Positions 10,432 to 19,372 of a stretch of DNA of 64,000 nt are shown here, piece by piece. The notes under the pieces were generated by a model. The model was not told the origin of the DNA, ran no database searches, and saw nothing but the letters and a program-made list of their open reading frames with translations. The stretch is from positions 2,170,001 to 2,234,000 of the forward strand of contig NZ_JAYRYK010000001.1 of assembly GCF_041916975.1 (NCBI RefSeq), given 5' to 3'. Source of the stretch: Sphingosinicella sp041916975 (GTDB taxonomy: Bacteria; Pseudomonadota; Alphaproteobacteria; Sphingomonadales; Sphingomonadaceae). Position 1 is the stretch's first letter. Each line of letters starts with the position of its first letter. The position numbers were made by a program, and so were the translations under genes.

Positions 10432-12014
10432 GATTGCTCCCGATCCTTGAGCAGCTTGTCGCGCCCGGCGAAGAGCAGCCGGTCTTCCTCTTCGAAACCG
10501 CGATACCAGAGCACGATGCCGTAGGTGGCAAGGATCGCCGGCAGACCGAGCACGAGTTCCCAGTACGCGACCAAATAGCGCTGCACGAGAATGCCGATCG
10601 CGAAGGCCGCACCGGCCGCGAGCAGCATCGGCCAGCGCCAACCGGAAACCGGCTCGCCGAGCGTGGCACGCAGCAACCGCGATTTCACGACGGTCGCGAA
10701 CAGCGCCGATGCGAGCAGCGCGGCGGCAGGCGCAATGCCGTTCACCGCGGCGTTCGGCGATTCGGCCGGAAACAGCACGCGGAACAGCGGAATGAACGCC
10801 AGCGTGAGGCCGACCTGTACGCCGAGCGTCGCCACCGACAGCATCAGGTTGCGGTGCCGCGCGGTGTAGACGAGGCAGGTTTCCGCGACCGCGCCCGTCA
10901 CGTAGGCAATCTCGGCGAGCAGCAGCAGGTTGAGGATCATCGTGCCGCTGCCGAAGCCTTCGCCGACGAGATCGAGCACAGCCTCACCGGTCATCCCGAG
11001 CGACAGCGCGATGCCGATCTGCGCGGCGAGAATCCAGAAACCGACCTGCCGAAGATGCCCGGCGATGACCGCATTGTTCCGCTGCTTGAGACCATTGGTG
11101 ATGACCGGCGCCAGAATCGGATCGAACGTTACTTTGAGCTTTTGCGGCAACGTGACCACCTGCTGCGCGACATAATAGATGCCGAGCACGGCGGGCGTCG
11201 CGAACTGGCCGAGGATCAGGAGATCGATGCGGCGCGAAGCCCATTCGATGGCGTCAGCCCCTGCGATCGGCAGATTTTCTCGCATCATGCGGAACAGCCG
11301 CCCGGGGTGCGGCCGCCATCCGCGCGGCAGGCCGAACACGCGCACGCACGGCACGATCGATGCGACGAACGCTGCGCCCAGCGACACGGCATAGGCGATG
11401 ATCATCGCATCCGGCTTCCATTCCGGGATGAACGCGAGCGCGGCGGCGCAGATGGTGAGCACCCACGGTTCGACGATCGAACGCGCCGTTACCGTCGCGC
11501 CGACGCGGTGCCGATAGGCGAGCGCCGCGAGCGTGACGTCAGAGCCGACGATGAAGATCGCAGCGAGCGGGAAAATCCTGTCGAGCCCGGAGATCTTGCT
11601 GTTCGGGAAGACGATCTGCGGCACCGCGATCATGATAAGCGCGCCGATCAGCGACAGCATCCACGCGAGCACCAGCCCATCGCCGACGACGTGACTTTCC
11701 GGGCGATCGCCTTTGCTGAGTTCCTTCGCGAGGCCGCGCTTGAGGCCGATGGTGGCGAGCGCCGCCATCAGCTCCACGATCATCGTGGCGTAGGCGAAGC
11801 GGCCGAGCGCCTCCGCGCCGTAGAGCTGACCGGCGATGAACAGGAAAGGCAGGCGCGCCAGCAGCCGGAGCACGAACCCGAAGAAGTTCGTGCGCCCGCC
11901 CTTGGCGAGCGCCGCGGTATCCGCGTCGCGCGTTCCGTCTTCCGCTTTTTCGGTCAAACCCGGCGCACCGGGCGGTTCGTCCTCATGGCACCGCTTTAGA
12001 GTATCGCGCGCCAA
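10428..12014 (-). CDS. Polysaccharide flippase family (Wzx/MATE-like) membrane protein
   Basis: About 528 residues with roughly 12-14 hydrophobic segments and the N-terminal pattern FGFVLRLLARLPFLFIAGQL typical of oligosaccharide flippases. Such proteins move lipid-linked sugars across the inner membrane. No glycosyltransferase genes lie nearby, so the substrate cannot be inferred. The start is uncertain: the frame opens at a TTG at 12014 without a good ribosome binding site, and the true start could be up to about 40 codons later, just before GGRTNFFGF. Confidence 0.78.
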   Translation of the reverse strand: MARDTLKRCHEDEPPGAPGLTEKAEDGTRDADTAALAKGGRTNFFGFVLRLLARLPFLFIAGQLYGAEALGRFAYATMIVELMAALATIGLKRGLAKELSKGDRPESHVVGDGLVLAWMLSLIGALIMIAVPQIVFPNSKISGLDRIFPLAAIFIVGSDVTLAALAYRHRVGATVTARSIVEPWVLTICAAALAFIPEWKPDAMIIAYAVSLGAAFVASIVPCVRVFGLPRGWRPHPGRLFRMMRENLPIAGADAIEWASRRIDLLILGQFATPAVLGIYYVAQQVVTLPQKLKVTFDPILAPVITNGLKQRNNAVIAGHLRQVGFWILAAQIGIALSLGMTGEAVLDLVGEGFGSGTMILNLLLLAEIAYVTGAVAETCLVYTARHRNLMLSVATLGVQVGLTLAFIPLFRVLFPAESPNAAVNGIAPAAALLASALFATVVKSRLLRATLGEPVSGWRWPMLLAAGAAFAIGILVQRYLVAYWELVLGLPAILATYGIVLWYRGFEEEDRLLFAGRDKLLKDREQS

Positions 12015-12060
12015 AGTGTGAGGAGATTTGAAGCGCCGCCCGCCTCAGCCTGAAAGGCTC

Positions 12061-12747
12061 TCAGCCCAGAATCGCCTCGGCGCGCTCTATGTCCATCATC
12101 GCGGCGGCGCGGCTGGCATGAAAACCCGCAAACGCGACCTGCTTCATCAGCGGACCTTCCGAGAGCAGCAGCGCGTCGCCATAGACATCGAGCTGCCCCG
12201 CCGCCTGTTCGGCACGGCGCAGCAGCGGCTGCACGAGCACCGCCGCGGCAAGGCTGGTGTGGCCGTTTTCGGTGCGTGCGAACAACCGCTCGAGCGCCAG
12301 CTTCACCGCGCGGCGTTCTGCGTTCGCCTCCACGATCATCTGCTCTTCCTCGGTGAGCACGGGGCCGGTGGGGACGGGAGGCAGCGCCGCAGCGGCAACT
12401 GCGATGTGCGCCCGTTCGACCTGCGCCAGAAGATTGAGCGGCGGTCCCTTAGCTTCCGCAAACACATCGGCAGGGGGAAGATCGGCACCCGCCGAAAGAT
12501 CCACGGGTTCGGTTTCCATGAGATCGGCGAGTTCTGCATCGATATCGAAGGCGGCGGCCTGCGACATCCCGGCCTCCTTCCGAATCTCTCCCGCAACGCG
12601 TTCGACAATGAACGGCTGCATTGCAAGGAAGGTCACCACGAACAGCGCCAGGGCGGCCGCGAGCAGCCCGGCGAGCAGCCAGCGTTCCTGCCGCGCGAGC
12701 GTCGCGGTGGCCGGAACCGATGGCACGATGATGACTTCTGGTTTCAT
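12061..12747 (-). CDS. Single-pass membrane protein, unknown function
   Basis: 228 residues from an ATG at 12747 (MKPEVIIVPSVPATATLARQ). A single transmembrane helix lies at about residues 23-46 (LLAGLLAAALALFVVTFLAM). The rest is an Ala/Glu-rich, probably periplasmic helical domain. No family recognised. An in-frame ATG at 12783 is an alternative start; neither has a clear ribosome binding site. It shares a divergent, AT-rich control region with the PBP1A-type gene that carries CtrA-type boxes. Confidence 0.6.
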   Translation of the reverse strand: MKPEVIIVPSVPATATLARQERWLLAGLLAAALALFVVTFLAMQPFIVERVAGEIRKEAGMSQAAAFDIDAELADLMETEPVDLSAGADLPPADVFAEAKGPPLNLLAQVERAHIAVAAAALPPVPTGPVLTEEEQMIVEANAERRAVKLALERLFARTENGHTSLAAAVLVQPLLRRAEQAAGQLDVYGDALLLSEGPLMKQVAFAGFHASRAAAMMDIERAEAILG

Positions 12748-12809
12748 GAGCGACCGCAATGTAATCGATCGCGGCAACATCATGGTGAATTATTTCATTG
12801 TCGAACAGA

Positions 12810-12825
12810 TTAAGTGATTGTTTAC
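12810..12825. promoter_or_regulatory. Near-consensus CtrA-type box
   Basis: TTAA (12810-12813), 7 bases, TTTAC (12821-12825): one mismatch from the TTAA-N7-TTAAC consensus of the cell-cycle regulator CtrA. It sits between the two divergent envelope genes, 64 bp from the perfect site. Confidence 0.4.
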
Positions 12826-12873
12826 TTCCGCGTCTTGCGAACGCGAAATGAAACTGTTTCGTATCTGAAGTAA

Positions 12874-12889
12874 TTAATGTTTTATTAAC
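12874..12889. promoter_or_regulatory. Perfect CtrA-type box
   Basis: TTAA (12874-12877), TGTTTTA, then TTAAC (12885-12889) is an exact TTAA-N7-TTAAC match, 40 bp ahead of the PBP1A-type gene in an unusually AT-rich stretch (12784-12900). CtrA binding is known for this motif in alphaproteobacteria; use here is inferred. Confidence 0.55.
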
Positions 12890-12928
12890 CTCGTTTTCAC
12901 CAGTGCCGGGAGCGCCGCGCGCTTCAGC

Positions 12929-15040
12929 TTGGCGAAAGGTCGGCGCGCGCAGTCTCTTCGTCGAACGGGCCTTGTTGCCGCCGCGATTGGCGCATACACG
13001 GCGCACACGGGGACGGTAACGGATACGCACGCCTTGGGCCGATTTCTGAAATCAGCACTGAAAATTTCGCTCGCCTTCGGAACCCTCCTGCTCGTCATTC
13101 TGGCGGTCGCGGTAGGCATCCAGATGTCGTCGCTGCCCTCGTTCGACGACATGATGCGCTCGCCGAACGGCCAGTCGATCCGCGTGCTTTCGGCGGACGG
13201 CGCCGTGCTCGTTTCGGTGGGCCCGTCCTACGGCCAGTGGCTGACTTACGACGAGATCCCCGATGTGATGGTGGATGCGATGCTGGCGGTGGAAGACCGC
13301 CGCTTCCGCTGGCATCCCGGCATCGATCCGCTCGGCATCGCGCGTGCGCTCTTCGTGAGCGTGAAGACGGGCGACCGGCTGAAGGCGACCTCCACGATCA
13401 CGCAGCAGCTGGCGCGCAACATCTTCCTCAACAACAACCGCACGTGGACGCGCAAGGCGAAGGAAGGCCTGCTCGCGCTCGCCATCGAGCGCAAGTTCTC
13501 GAAGGAGCAGATCCTCGAGCTGTACCTCAACCGCGTCTATTTCGGCGGCGGCGCCTACGGCATCGACGCGGCGAGCCGGCGTTTCTACGGCCACAGCGCG
13601 CGCACGCTGAGCCTGCCCGAGGCGGCGATCATCGCGGGCCTTGTGAAAGCGCCGTCGCGCTATGCGCCCTCCTCCGATCCCGAGCGCGCACGCGAACGTG
13701 CCGCGGTCGTGCTGTCGGTGATCCACGAGACGAAGCCGCTGCCCGATCTTGCCTCCGCGCAGGCCCAGCTCAAGGATATCACGTTCGCGCCGCAGGCCCG
13801 GCAGAACAACGTGCGCTATTTCACCGACTGGGTGATGTCGCAGCTCGATATCCTGACCGACGAGACGGTGGAGCCGCTCGTCGTGCGCACCACATTGCTG
13901 TCTTCGATGCAGAAAGCCGCTGAAGATGCCGTCCGCACGCAGACGCCGGCGGAGGCGCAGGGCGCGCTCGTCGCGCTGTCGCACGACGGTGCGGTGCGCG
14001 CGATGGTGGGCGGCAAGGACTATGTCGAATCGCTCTACAACCGCGCGACGATCGCCGAGCGGCAACCGGGTTCGGCGTTCAAGCTGTTCGTCTATCTCGC
14101 AGCGATCGAAAGCGGCGTGCTGCCCGACGATGTCGTCGTCGATGAGCCGGTGCAGATCGGCGGCTGGAGCCCGCGCAATTCGAACGGGCGATTCGCAGGC
14201 GAGGTGACGGTGCGGCAGGCGTTCGCGCTTTCCATCAACACGGTCGCGGTGCAGCTCGGCGCGCGTGTCGGCTTCGATGCGGTTGCCGACATGGCTCGGC
14301 GCTTCGGCATCACCACGCCGGTGAGCCGCCAGCCCGCGACGGCGCTCGGCGCCTCCACGGTCCGCCTGATCGACATGACCTCCGCTTACGCCGCCGTGGC
14401 GCGTGGCGGCATCGAGGTGCGGCCCTATGCCGTCACCACGATCGAGACCGCACGTGGGCGCAAGCTCTATGAGCGCCAGGCGGAAAACCCGCGTGTGCTC
14501 GTCGCGCCGTGGGTCGCCGCGAACATGACCAACCTGCTCCAGGCGGCGGTCGAGACCGGCACCGGACGCCAGGCGCAGATCGGGCGGCCGCTCGCGGGCA
14601 AGACCGGCACGACCAGCTCCAACAAGGACGGCTATTTCGTGGGCTTCACCGGCGATCTCACCGCCGGCGTCTGGATGGGCCGCGACGACAACAAGCGCGT
14701 CGGCGGCCTGCAGGGCGGTACGGCGCCCGCGCGTGCCTTCGCGGCGTTCATGCGCGTCGCGACGAAGGGGATGCCGATCGTCGAGCTGAACAGCAACATC
14801 CAGATCGACGATACGCTGAGCGAGCCCGATGCGGAGGTCTATGGCCTGGACGGCACGGTCGCGGGCTATCCGGATGAATATTATCGCGGCGGACCCGACT
14901 ATCAGGGCGCCATCGAGGTGCCGGTGGACGGCGAGGGCAATCCGATGCCGCGCGTGCACCGGCCGGGGAGCCTCGACAATGCGTGGCTGGAAGAGGCCGC
15001 GCCGCCCGTGGAGCCTTCAGCGGCGCCCGATCCAATGTAA
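12929..15040 (+). CDS. PBP1A-type bifunctional penicillin-binding protein
   Basis: 703 residues (TTG start, uncertain). A cytoplasmic tail and one transmembrane helix (about 44-66) precede a GT51 glycosyltransferase domain: catalytic Glu122 in VEDRRFRWHPG and STITQQLARN near 155. The transpeptidase domain has SAFK (Ser382), SIN (435-437) and KTG (558-560). It polymerises and cross-links peptidoglycan at the outer face of the inner membrane. The short, acidic C-tail lacks further domains. Divergent promoter region with two CtrA-type boxes suggests cell-cycle control. Confidence 0.93.
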   Translation: MAKGRRAQSLRRTGLVAAAIGAYTAHTGTVTDTHALGRFLKSALKISLAFGTLLLVILAVAVGIQMSSLPSFDDMMRSPNGQSIRVLSADGAVLVSVGPSYGQWLTYDEIPDVMVDAMLAVEDRRFRWHPGIDPLGIARALFVSVKTGDRLKATSTITQQLARNIFLNNNRTWTRKAKEGLLALAIERKFSKEQILELYLNRVYFGGGAYGIDAASRRFYGHSARTLSLPEAAIIAGLVKAPSRYAPSSDPERARERAAVVLSVIHETKPLPDLASAQAQLKDITFAPQARQNNVRYFTDWVMSQLDILTDETVEPLVVRTTLLSSMQKAAEDAVRTQTPAEAQGALVALSHDGAVRAMVGGKDYVESLYNRATIAERQPGSAFKLFVYLAAIESGVLPDDVVVDEPVQIGGWSPRNSNGRFAGEVTVRQAFALSINTVAVQLGARVGFDAVADMARRFGITTPVSRQPATALGASTVRLIDMTSAYAAVARGGIEVRPYAVTTIETARGRKLYERQAENPRVLVAPWVAANMTNLLQAAVETGTGRQAQIGRPLAGKTGTTSSNKDGYFVGFTGDLTAGVWMGRDDNKRVGGLQGGTAPARAFAAFMRVATKGMPIVELNSNIQIDDTLSEPDAEVYGLDGTVAGYPDEYYRGGPDYQGAIEVPVDGEGNPMPRVHRPGSLDNAWLEEAAPPVEPSAAPDPM

Positions 15041-15760
15041 CGCGGCGCCGTGTGCGGCGAGCCAGCGCGTCGATTTGCGCGCGGTGGCACCCGAAAGGCG
15101 GCTGCACAAAGCGTGGAATTCCGGCCCGTGATTGTGATGGACGATGTGTGCGACCTCGTGCGCGGCGACCGCACGGCGCACGTATTCCGGCGCCATCACC
15201 AGCCGCCAGCTGAAAGCGAGCGCGCCGCGGCTGCTGCAGCTACCCCAGCGGCCGGTGGTGTCGCCGAGGCGGACCGGCGGCGGCGGCAGGCCGATCTCGG
15301 CGGCAAGCGCGGCGCAATCCTCGGTGAGAAGCCGCTGCGCCTCGCGCCGCAGCCAGGTTTCGACCCGCCGCGCCATGGCATCTGCTGGTCCGCCGACCTG
15401 GAGCACCTCGCCCTCCAGCCGGGCGGTGCGAGGAAGATCGGCGCGCCATTCGATCCTGATCTCGGTGTCGCCGTAAGGGATCGACACCCCCGGCGCGAAC
15501 GGGCGCGGAGACGGCCATTTGCGCGTGCACGCAGCGATCCACGGCTTCTGTGTTTCGAGGAACGCGGCGGCGCGGCGGTGCGAAACCCCGTTCGGCAGGG
15601 TGAGGCCGATGCAGCCGAGCGCGGCGTCGGCACGAAGCGTCATGCGCCGGGCGCGCGGGCTGATGCGCACGCGAAGCGGAACCATGCGGCCATCGACATC
15701 GAGCACATCGGGCAACACCGGCTTGCGCGAAAGCGTGCGCCGCAGGAACGCGAGGCTCAC
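15017..15760 (-). CDS. SprT/YgjP-type M48 metallopeptidase
   Basis: 247 residues from a GTG at 15760 that overlaps the stop of the upstream YcgN-family gene (GTGA), which is why I chose it. WGSCS at 172-176 and the zinc motif HEVAH (201-205) followed by HHNHGPEFH mark the DUF45/YgjP family. Predicted cytosolic zinc hydrolase; substrate unknown. Its 3' end overlaps the convergent PBP1A-type gene by 24 bp. Confidence 0.87.
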   Translation of the reverse strand: MSLAFLRRTLSRKPVLPDVLDVDGRMVPLRVRISPRARRMTLRADAALGCIGLTLPNGVSHRRAAAFLETQKPWIAACTRKWPSPRPFAPGVSIPYGDTEIRIEWRADLPRTARLEGEVLQVGGPADAMARRVETWLRREAQRLLTEDCAALAAEIGLPPPPVRLGDTTGRWGSCSSRGALAFSWRLVMAPEYVRRAVAAHEVAHIVHHNHGPEFHALCSRLSGATARKSTRWLAAHGAALHWIGRR

Positions 15761-16200
15761 AGCTCGCGGTCCAGCATATGGTGTTCGAGCGGACCGGCCT
15801 CGTCCTCCGAAACCGTCCACCCGCTCACCGATTCGCCGGCGCGCTTCACGCTTTCCGGGTCTCCCGTGATCAGCGGATGCCATTCGGGGAGCGGCTCGCC
15901 GCGATCGAGCAGGCGGTAGGCGCAGGTGGAGGGGAGCCAATCGATGCTGCGCACCTTCGCTGGGGTGAGGCGCACACAGTCCGGTATGTGCGCGCGGCGG
16001 TTGCGATAGTCCGAGCAGCGGCCGGTGCGGCGATCGAGCAGGCGGCAGGCGACGTTGGTGGCGACGAGTTCGCCCGACTCCTCGTCCTCCAGCTTATGCA
16101 GGCAGCATTTGCCGCAGCCGTCGCAGAGGGCTTCCCACTCCGCGCGCGACATGTCCTCAAGCCGCTTGGTTTCCCAGAAGCGCGTCGTCAGCGCACCCAT
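15757..16200 (-). CDS. YcgN family cysteine-cluster protein (UPF0260)
   Basis: 147 residues. WEALCDGCGKCCLHKLED near residue 22 and a later TNVACRLLD...GRCSDY...PDC give the eight-cysteine cluster of the UPF0260/YcgN family, which may bind a metal or an iron-sulfur cluster. Function unknown. Coupled by overlaps on both sides: 13 bp with SCO upstream and 4 bp with the metallopeptidase downstream. Confidence 0.92.
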   Translation of the reverse strand: MGALTTRFWETKRLEDMSRAEWEALCDGCGKCCLHKLEDEESGELVATNVACRLLDRRTGRCSDYRNRRAHIPDCVRLTPAKVRSIDWLPSTCAYRLLDRGEPLPEWHPLITGDPESVKRAGESVSGWTVSEDEAGPLEHHMLDREL

Positions 16201-16820
16201 TTCGCGAGGCCCGCGGCGATGGCCGCCGCATCATCCGCACGTTCGAAATACATGACGGGCTTTCCGTCCGGGTCCATCAGATAGATGAACGCGCTGTGAT
16301 CCATCAAATAGTTCTGCGGATCGGTGCCCTCGCCCTTCGCGGCATAGACCCGGTAGGCACGCTTCGCGGTATCGATCTCCGCCTCGGTCCCGGTGAGACC
16401 GATGAGACGCGGATGGAACGCCGCGACGAAATCCTTAAGCACAGCGGGTGTATCACGCGCCGGATCGACGGTGACGAACACCGGCTGCACGCGCGCTCCA
16501 AGGGCTGGATTCGCGGCTTCGAAACTTTTCAGGCCCTGCGCCATGCGCTGCACGTCCACCGGGCATACATCCGGGCAGAAGCTGTAGCCGAAATAGATGA
16601 GGCGGTAGTTGCCCTTCAGGCTGTCGTTTGTAACGCGCTTGCCGTTCTGATCGGTGAGCGCGAAATCGCCGCCGATGGGCGCACCGGCGAGCGGCGGCTC
16701 CTCGGCACCCTGAGCAGCAGGTTTCGGCGCAGCGAGCCAGATGAAGGCTGCCACGAGCGCAACGGCCGCCGCGAGCAGCAGTGCGATGCGAAGAAAGGGG
16801 AGACGACGCGGTTGTTTCAT
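16188..16820 (-). CDS. SCO family copper chaperone
   Basis: 210 residues. The ATG at 16820 gives a short charged N-terminus and a membrane anchor (IALLLAAAVALVAAFIWLA). The thioredoxin-fold domain carries the copper ligands Cys82 and Cys86 in FCPDVCP and His175 in MDHSAFIYL. SCO proteins help assemble the CuA site of cytochrome c oxidase on the periplasmic side. It is divergent from the ankyrin protein and the RegB/RegA pair, a plausible respiratory grouping. Confidence 0.93.
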   Translation of the reverse strand: MKQPRRLPFLRIALLLAAAVALVAAFIWLAAPKPAAQGAEEPPLAGAPIGGDFALTDQNGKRVTNDSLKGNYRLIYFGYSFCPDVCPVDVQRMAQGLKSFEAANPALGARVQPVFVTVDPARDTPAVLKDFVAAFHPRLIGLTGTEAEIDTAKRAYRVYAAKGEGTDPQNYLMDHSAFIYLMDPDGKPVMYFERADDAAAIAAGLAKWVR

Positions 16821-16881
16821 ATTCAGCTCGTCCGGCCTATAGACCAGCTTTGCCCTCAGGGACAAATCGGATCCGTGCCAC

Positions 16882-17514
16882 ATGTCCAGCCTGCGTAATC
16901 TTGCCGCCCTTCTCATGACGTTTGCCGCGCTGTCGCTCGCCGCGCCGGCCGCCGCACAGTTTTCGGACCGTTACAATTTCTTCAAGGCCGTGAAGGAGGG
17001 CGACGTCCTGAAGGTGAAGTCGCTGATCGACCAGCCGGGATCGACGCTGATCGACATGCGCGACAACGAGACTGGCGAGATGGCGCTGCACATGGTGACG
17101 AAGCGCCGCGATGTGCCGTGGATGAACTTCCTGATCGCCAACGGCGCGAGCGTGAACGTACGCGACAAGGACGGCAACACGCCGCTCCACGTCGCCGCGC
17201 AGCTCGGCTACATCGACGGCATCCAGACGCTCGTGCGCCGCAAGGCCGACGTGAACGCGGCGAACGGCCGGGGCGAGAGCCCGCTGATCGTGGCCGTGCA
17301 GCAGAGGAACGCCATGGTCGTGCGCGAGCTGCTGAATGCCGGGGCGAACCCCGATCTTGCCGACCATGTCGCCGGCATGTCCGCGCGCGAATATGCGGAG
17401 CGGGATCGCCGTGCCGCCGCGATCGTGCGCATGTTCAAGGACAACGACAACAAGGCCAAGGCCGAAGAGGCAAAGCCCGCGACCGTGCTGCCGCTGCCGA
17501 ACCCGGGCAACTGA
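16882..17514 (+). CDS. Exported ankyrin-repeat protein
   Basis: 210 residues with a Sec signal ending at APAAAQF. Ankyrin repeats follow (GEMALHMVTKRRDVPWMNFL; GNTPLHVAAQLGYIDGIQTL; GESPLIVAVQQRNAMVVREL), then a short charged tail. Periplasmic protein-protein interaction is the likely role. It stands 11 bp ahead of regB and may be co-transcribed with it, though a functional link is unproven. Confidence 0.88.
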   Translation: MSSLRNLAALLMTFAALSLAAPAAAQFSDRYNFFKAVKEGDVLKVKSLIDQPGSTLIDMRDNETGEMALHMVTKRRDVPWMNFLIANGASVNVRDKDGNTPLHVAAQLGYIDGIQTLVRRKADVNAANGRGESPLIVAVQQRNAMVVRELLNAGANPDLADHVAGMSAREYAERDRRAAAIVRMFKDNDNKAKAEEAKPATVLPLPNPGN

Positions 17515-17525
17515 CGGGCCGCGGC

Positions 17526-18815
17526 GTGCCGCAGCCGCAATCTCTCCAGCAGGCGCCGCTGCCGACGGCGCTCGGCACCGCCGGTGTCCGCGTCCGCACG
17601 CTTGTCACGATCCGCTGGATGGCGATCGCCGGCCAGTCGATCGCGTTCCTCGTCGTGCATCTTCTGCTCGGTTTCCAGGTGCCGCTCGCGGCTGCGGGTG
17701 CCGCGATCCTTGCCTCCGCGCTGCTCAACATTGGGCTTTCGACGCTGTATGCGCCGACGGCGCGGCTTGTAGGTGTCGAGGCGCTGCTGCACCTTGCGTT
17801 CGACCTCCTGCAGCTCGGCGTTCTTCTCTACCTCACCGGCGGCCTCGCCAATCCGTTCAGCGTGCTGCTGGTCGCACCAGTGACGATTTCCGCGACGCTG
17901 CTCAGCGCGCGCGCCACGGTTGCGCTGATCCTGATCGCGATGGCGACCCTCGGCGTGCTCTGGCAGTGGTCGCTGCCGCTGCCGTGGGCGGGACCGCCGC
18001 CGGTGTTGCCGCCGATCTACGTGCTCGCCAGCCTCGTCGCACTCGGCTTCACCGTCGTCTTCCTCGCCATCTATGTGCTCCGCGTCTCGCTCGACGCCCG
18101 GCGCTGGCAGCAGGCGCTCGTCATCACGCAGGCGGTGCTGGAGCGTGAGACGAAGATGTCCGCGCTCGGCGCGCTTGCCGCCGCCTCGGCGCACGAACTC
18201 GGCGGCCCGCTCGGCACGATCAGCCTCGTCGCGCGCGATCTCGCCGAGACACTCGAAGGCGACCCCGATTTCGGCGAGGACGTGGCGCTGCTCGACCGTG
18301 AAGCCAAGCGCTGCCGTGAGATAATGACGGACCTTGCCCGCCGCGCCGAGGTGGACGCGCCGTTTCCGCACGTGCCTCTGCGCGTGCTGCTCCACGAGGT
18401 GGTGCAACCCTTCGAGGCGAGCGGGAAGAGCATGCATGTCGATGCGCCCTCGACCGTGGTGGCGCGCACGCCCGAGCTGCTGCACGGTCTCGTGAACCTC
18501 GTCGACAATGCCGTTCGCCACGCGGCACGTGAGGTGAGCATCATCGCCCGCACGGACACGGACTCCGTGACGCTCGAAATCACGGACGACGGCGCGGGCT
18601 TTCCACCCGAGCTGCTGCCGCATCTCGGCGAGCCCTATCTTGGCCCGTCACGCTCGGCGCGGGGCGGCACAGGGCTCGGCATCTTCATCGCCACGACGCT
18701 CATCGAACGCACCGGCGGCGCGCTGACGTTCCGAAATGCCGCAGGGGGCGGGGCGGTAGTCGAAATCGTCTGGCCGATCGCCTATATCGCGGCAGGAACG
18801 GAAGGACAGGCATGA
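17526..18815 (+). CDS. regB: RegB/PrrB/ActS-type redox sensor histidine kinase
   Basis: 429 residues from GTG at 17526. Six hydrophobic segments form the sensor, with the family's quinone-linked motif GGLANPF at 105-111. The H-box is ASAHELGGPLGTISL, phospho-acceptor His223, and the redox-box cysteine is Cys263 in AKRCREIM. The HATPase has NLVDNAVRHA, DDGAGF and GGTGLGIF. RegB-family kinases tune respiration and energy genes to redox state. Overlaps regA by 4 bp. Confidence 0.93.
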   Translation: MPQPQSLQQAPLPTALGTAGVRVRTLVTIRWMAIAGQSIAFLVVHLLLGFQVPLAAAGAAILASALLNIGLSTLYAPTARLVGVEALLHLAFDLLQLGVLLYLTGGLANPFSVLLVAPVTISATLLSARATVALILIAMATLGVLWQWSLPLPWAGPPPVLPPIYVLASLVALGFTVVFLAIYVLRVSLDARRWQQALVITQAVLERETKMSALGALAAASAHELGGPLGTISLVARDLAETLEGDPDFGEDVALLDREAKRCREIMTDLARRAEVDAPFPHVPLRVLLHEVVQPFEASGKSMHVDAPSTVVARTPELLHGLVNLVDNAVRHAAREVSIIARTDTDSVTLEITDDGAGFPPELLPHLGEPYLGPSRSARGGTGLGIFIATTLIERTGGALTFRNAAGGGAVVEIVWPIAYIAAGTEGQA

Positions 18816-19372
18816 CCACCGAAACCGAAACCGGCGCTCCGCCCGCTGCTGATCGCACGCTGCTGCTCGTCGACGACGACAACGCCTTTCGCCAGCGCCT
18901 TGGCCTGACGCTCGAGCGCCGCGGCTATACTGTTGCGGCCGCATCCAGTGTTGCGGAGGCGCGCGGGATCGCCGCTGAACTGAAACCAGCTTACGCCGTG
19001 CTCGATATGCGGCTCGGCGACGGCAACGGCCTCGATCTCGTCGGGGAACTCCGCGCGCTCCGGCCCGGCATCCGCATCGTGATGCTTACCGGCTACGGCA
19101 ACCTCGCCACCGCCGTCGCCGCGGTGAAGGCGGGTGCGGTCGATTATTTGCCGAAACCCGCCGACCCGGACGCAATTCTGAACGCGCTGCTCGCGCCCGG
19201 CGAAGCAAAACCAGCGCCGCCCGAAGAGCCGATGTCCGCCGACCGCGTGAAGTGGGAGCATATCCAGCGCGTCTACGAGCTGTGCGACCGCAACGTCTCG
19301 GAAACCGCGCGGCGGCTGAAGATGCACCGGCGGACGCTGCAGCGCATCCTTTCGAAACGCTCGCCGCGTTAG
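18812..19372 (+). CDS. regA: RegA/ActR/PrrA-type response regulator
   Basis: 186 residues. Receiver domain with the acidic pocket (LLLVDDDNAF), phospho-acceptor Asp65 in AVLDMRLGDG, and conserved MLTGYGN and KP. A short linker (EAKPAPPEEP) leads to a Fis-type helix-turn-helix ending RRLKMHRRTLQRILSKR, the highly conserved DNA-binding end of RegA regulators. Partner of the overlapping RegB-type kinase. Its stop overlaps the stop of convergent mmcB by 4 bp. Confidence 0.93.
   Translation: MTTETETGAPPAADRTLLLVDDDNAFRQRLGLTLERRGYTVAAASSVAEARGIAAELKPAYAVLDMRLGDGNGLDLVGELRALRPGIRIVMLTGYGNLATAVAAVKAGAVDYLPKPADPDAILNALLAPGEAKPAPPEEPMSADRVKWEHIQRVYELCDRNVSETARRLKMHRRTLQRILSKRSPR

Noticed and set aside
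10395..11999. 534-codon plus-strand frame opposite the flippase
   Set aside because: Low-complexity Arg/Asp/His composition and no motif; the minus strand has clear membrane helices.
13052..14959. 635-codon minus-strand frame in the PBP1A-type gene
   Set aside because: Shadow of a gene with intact GT51 and transpeptidase motifs.
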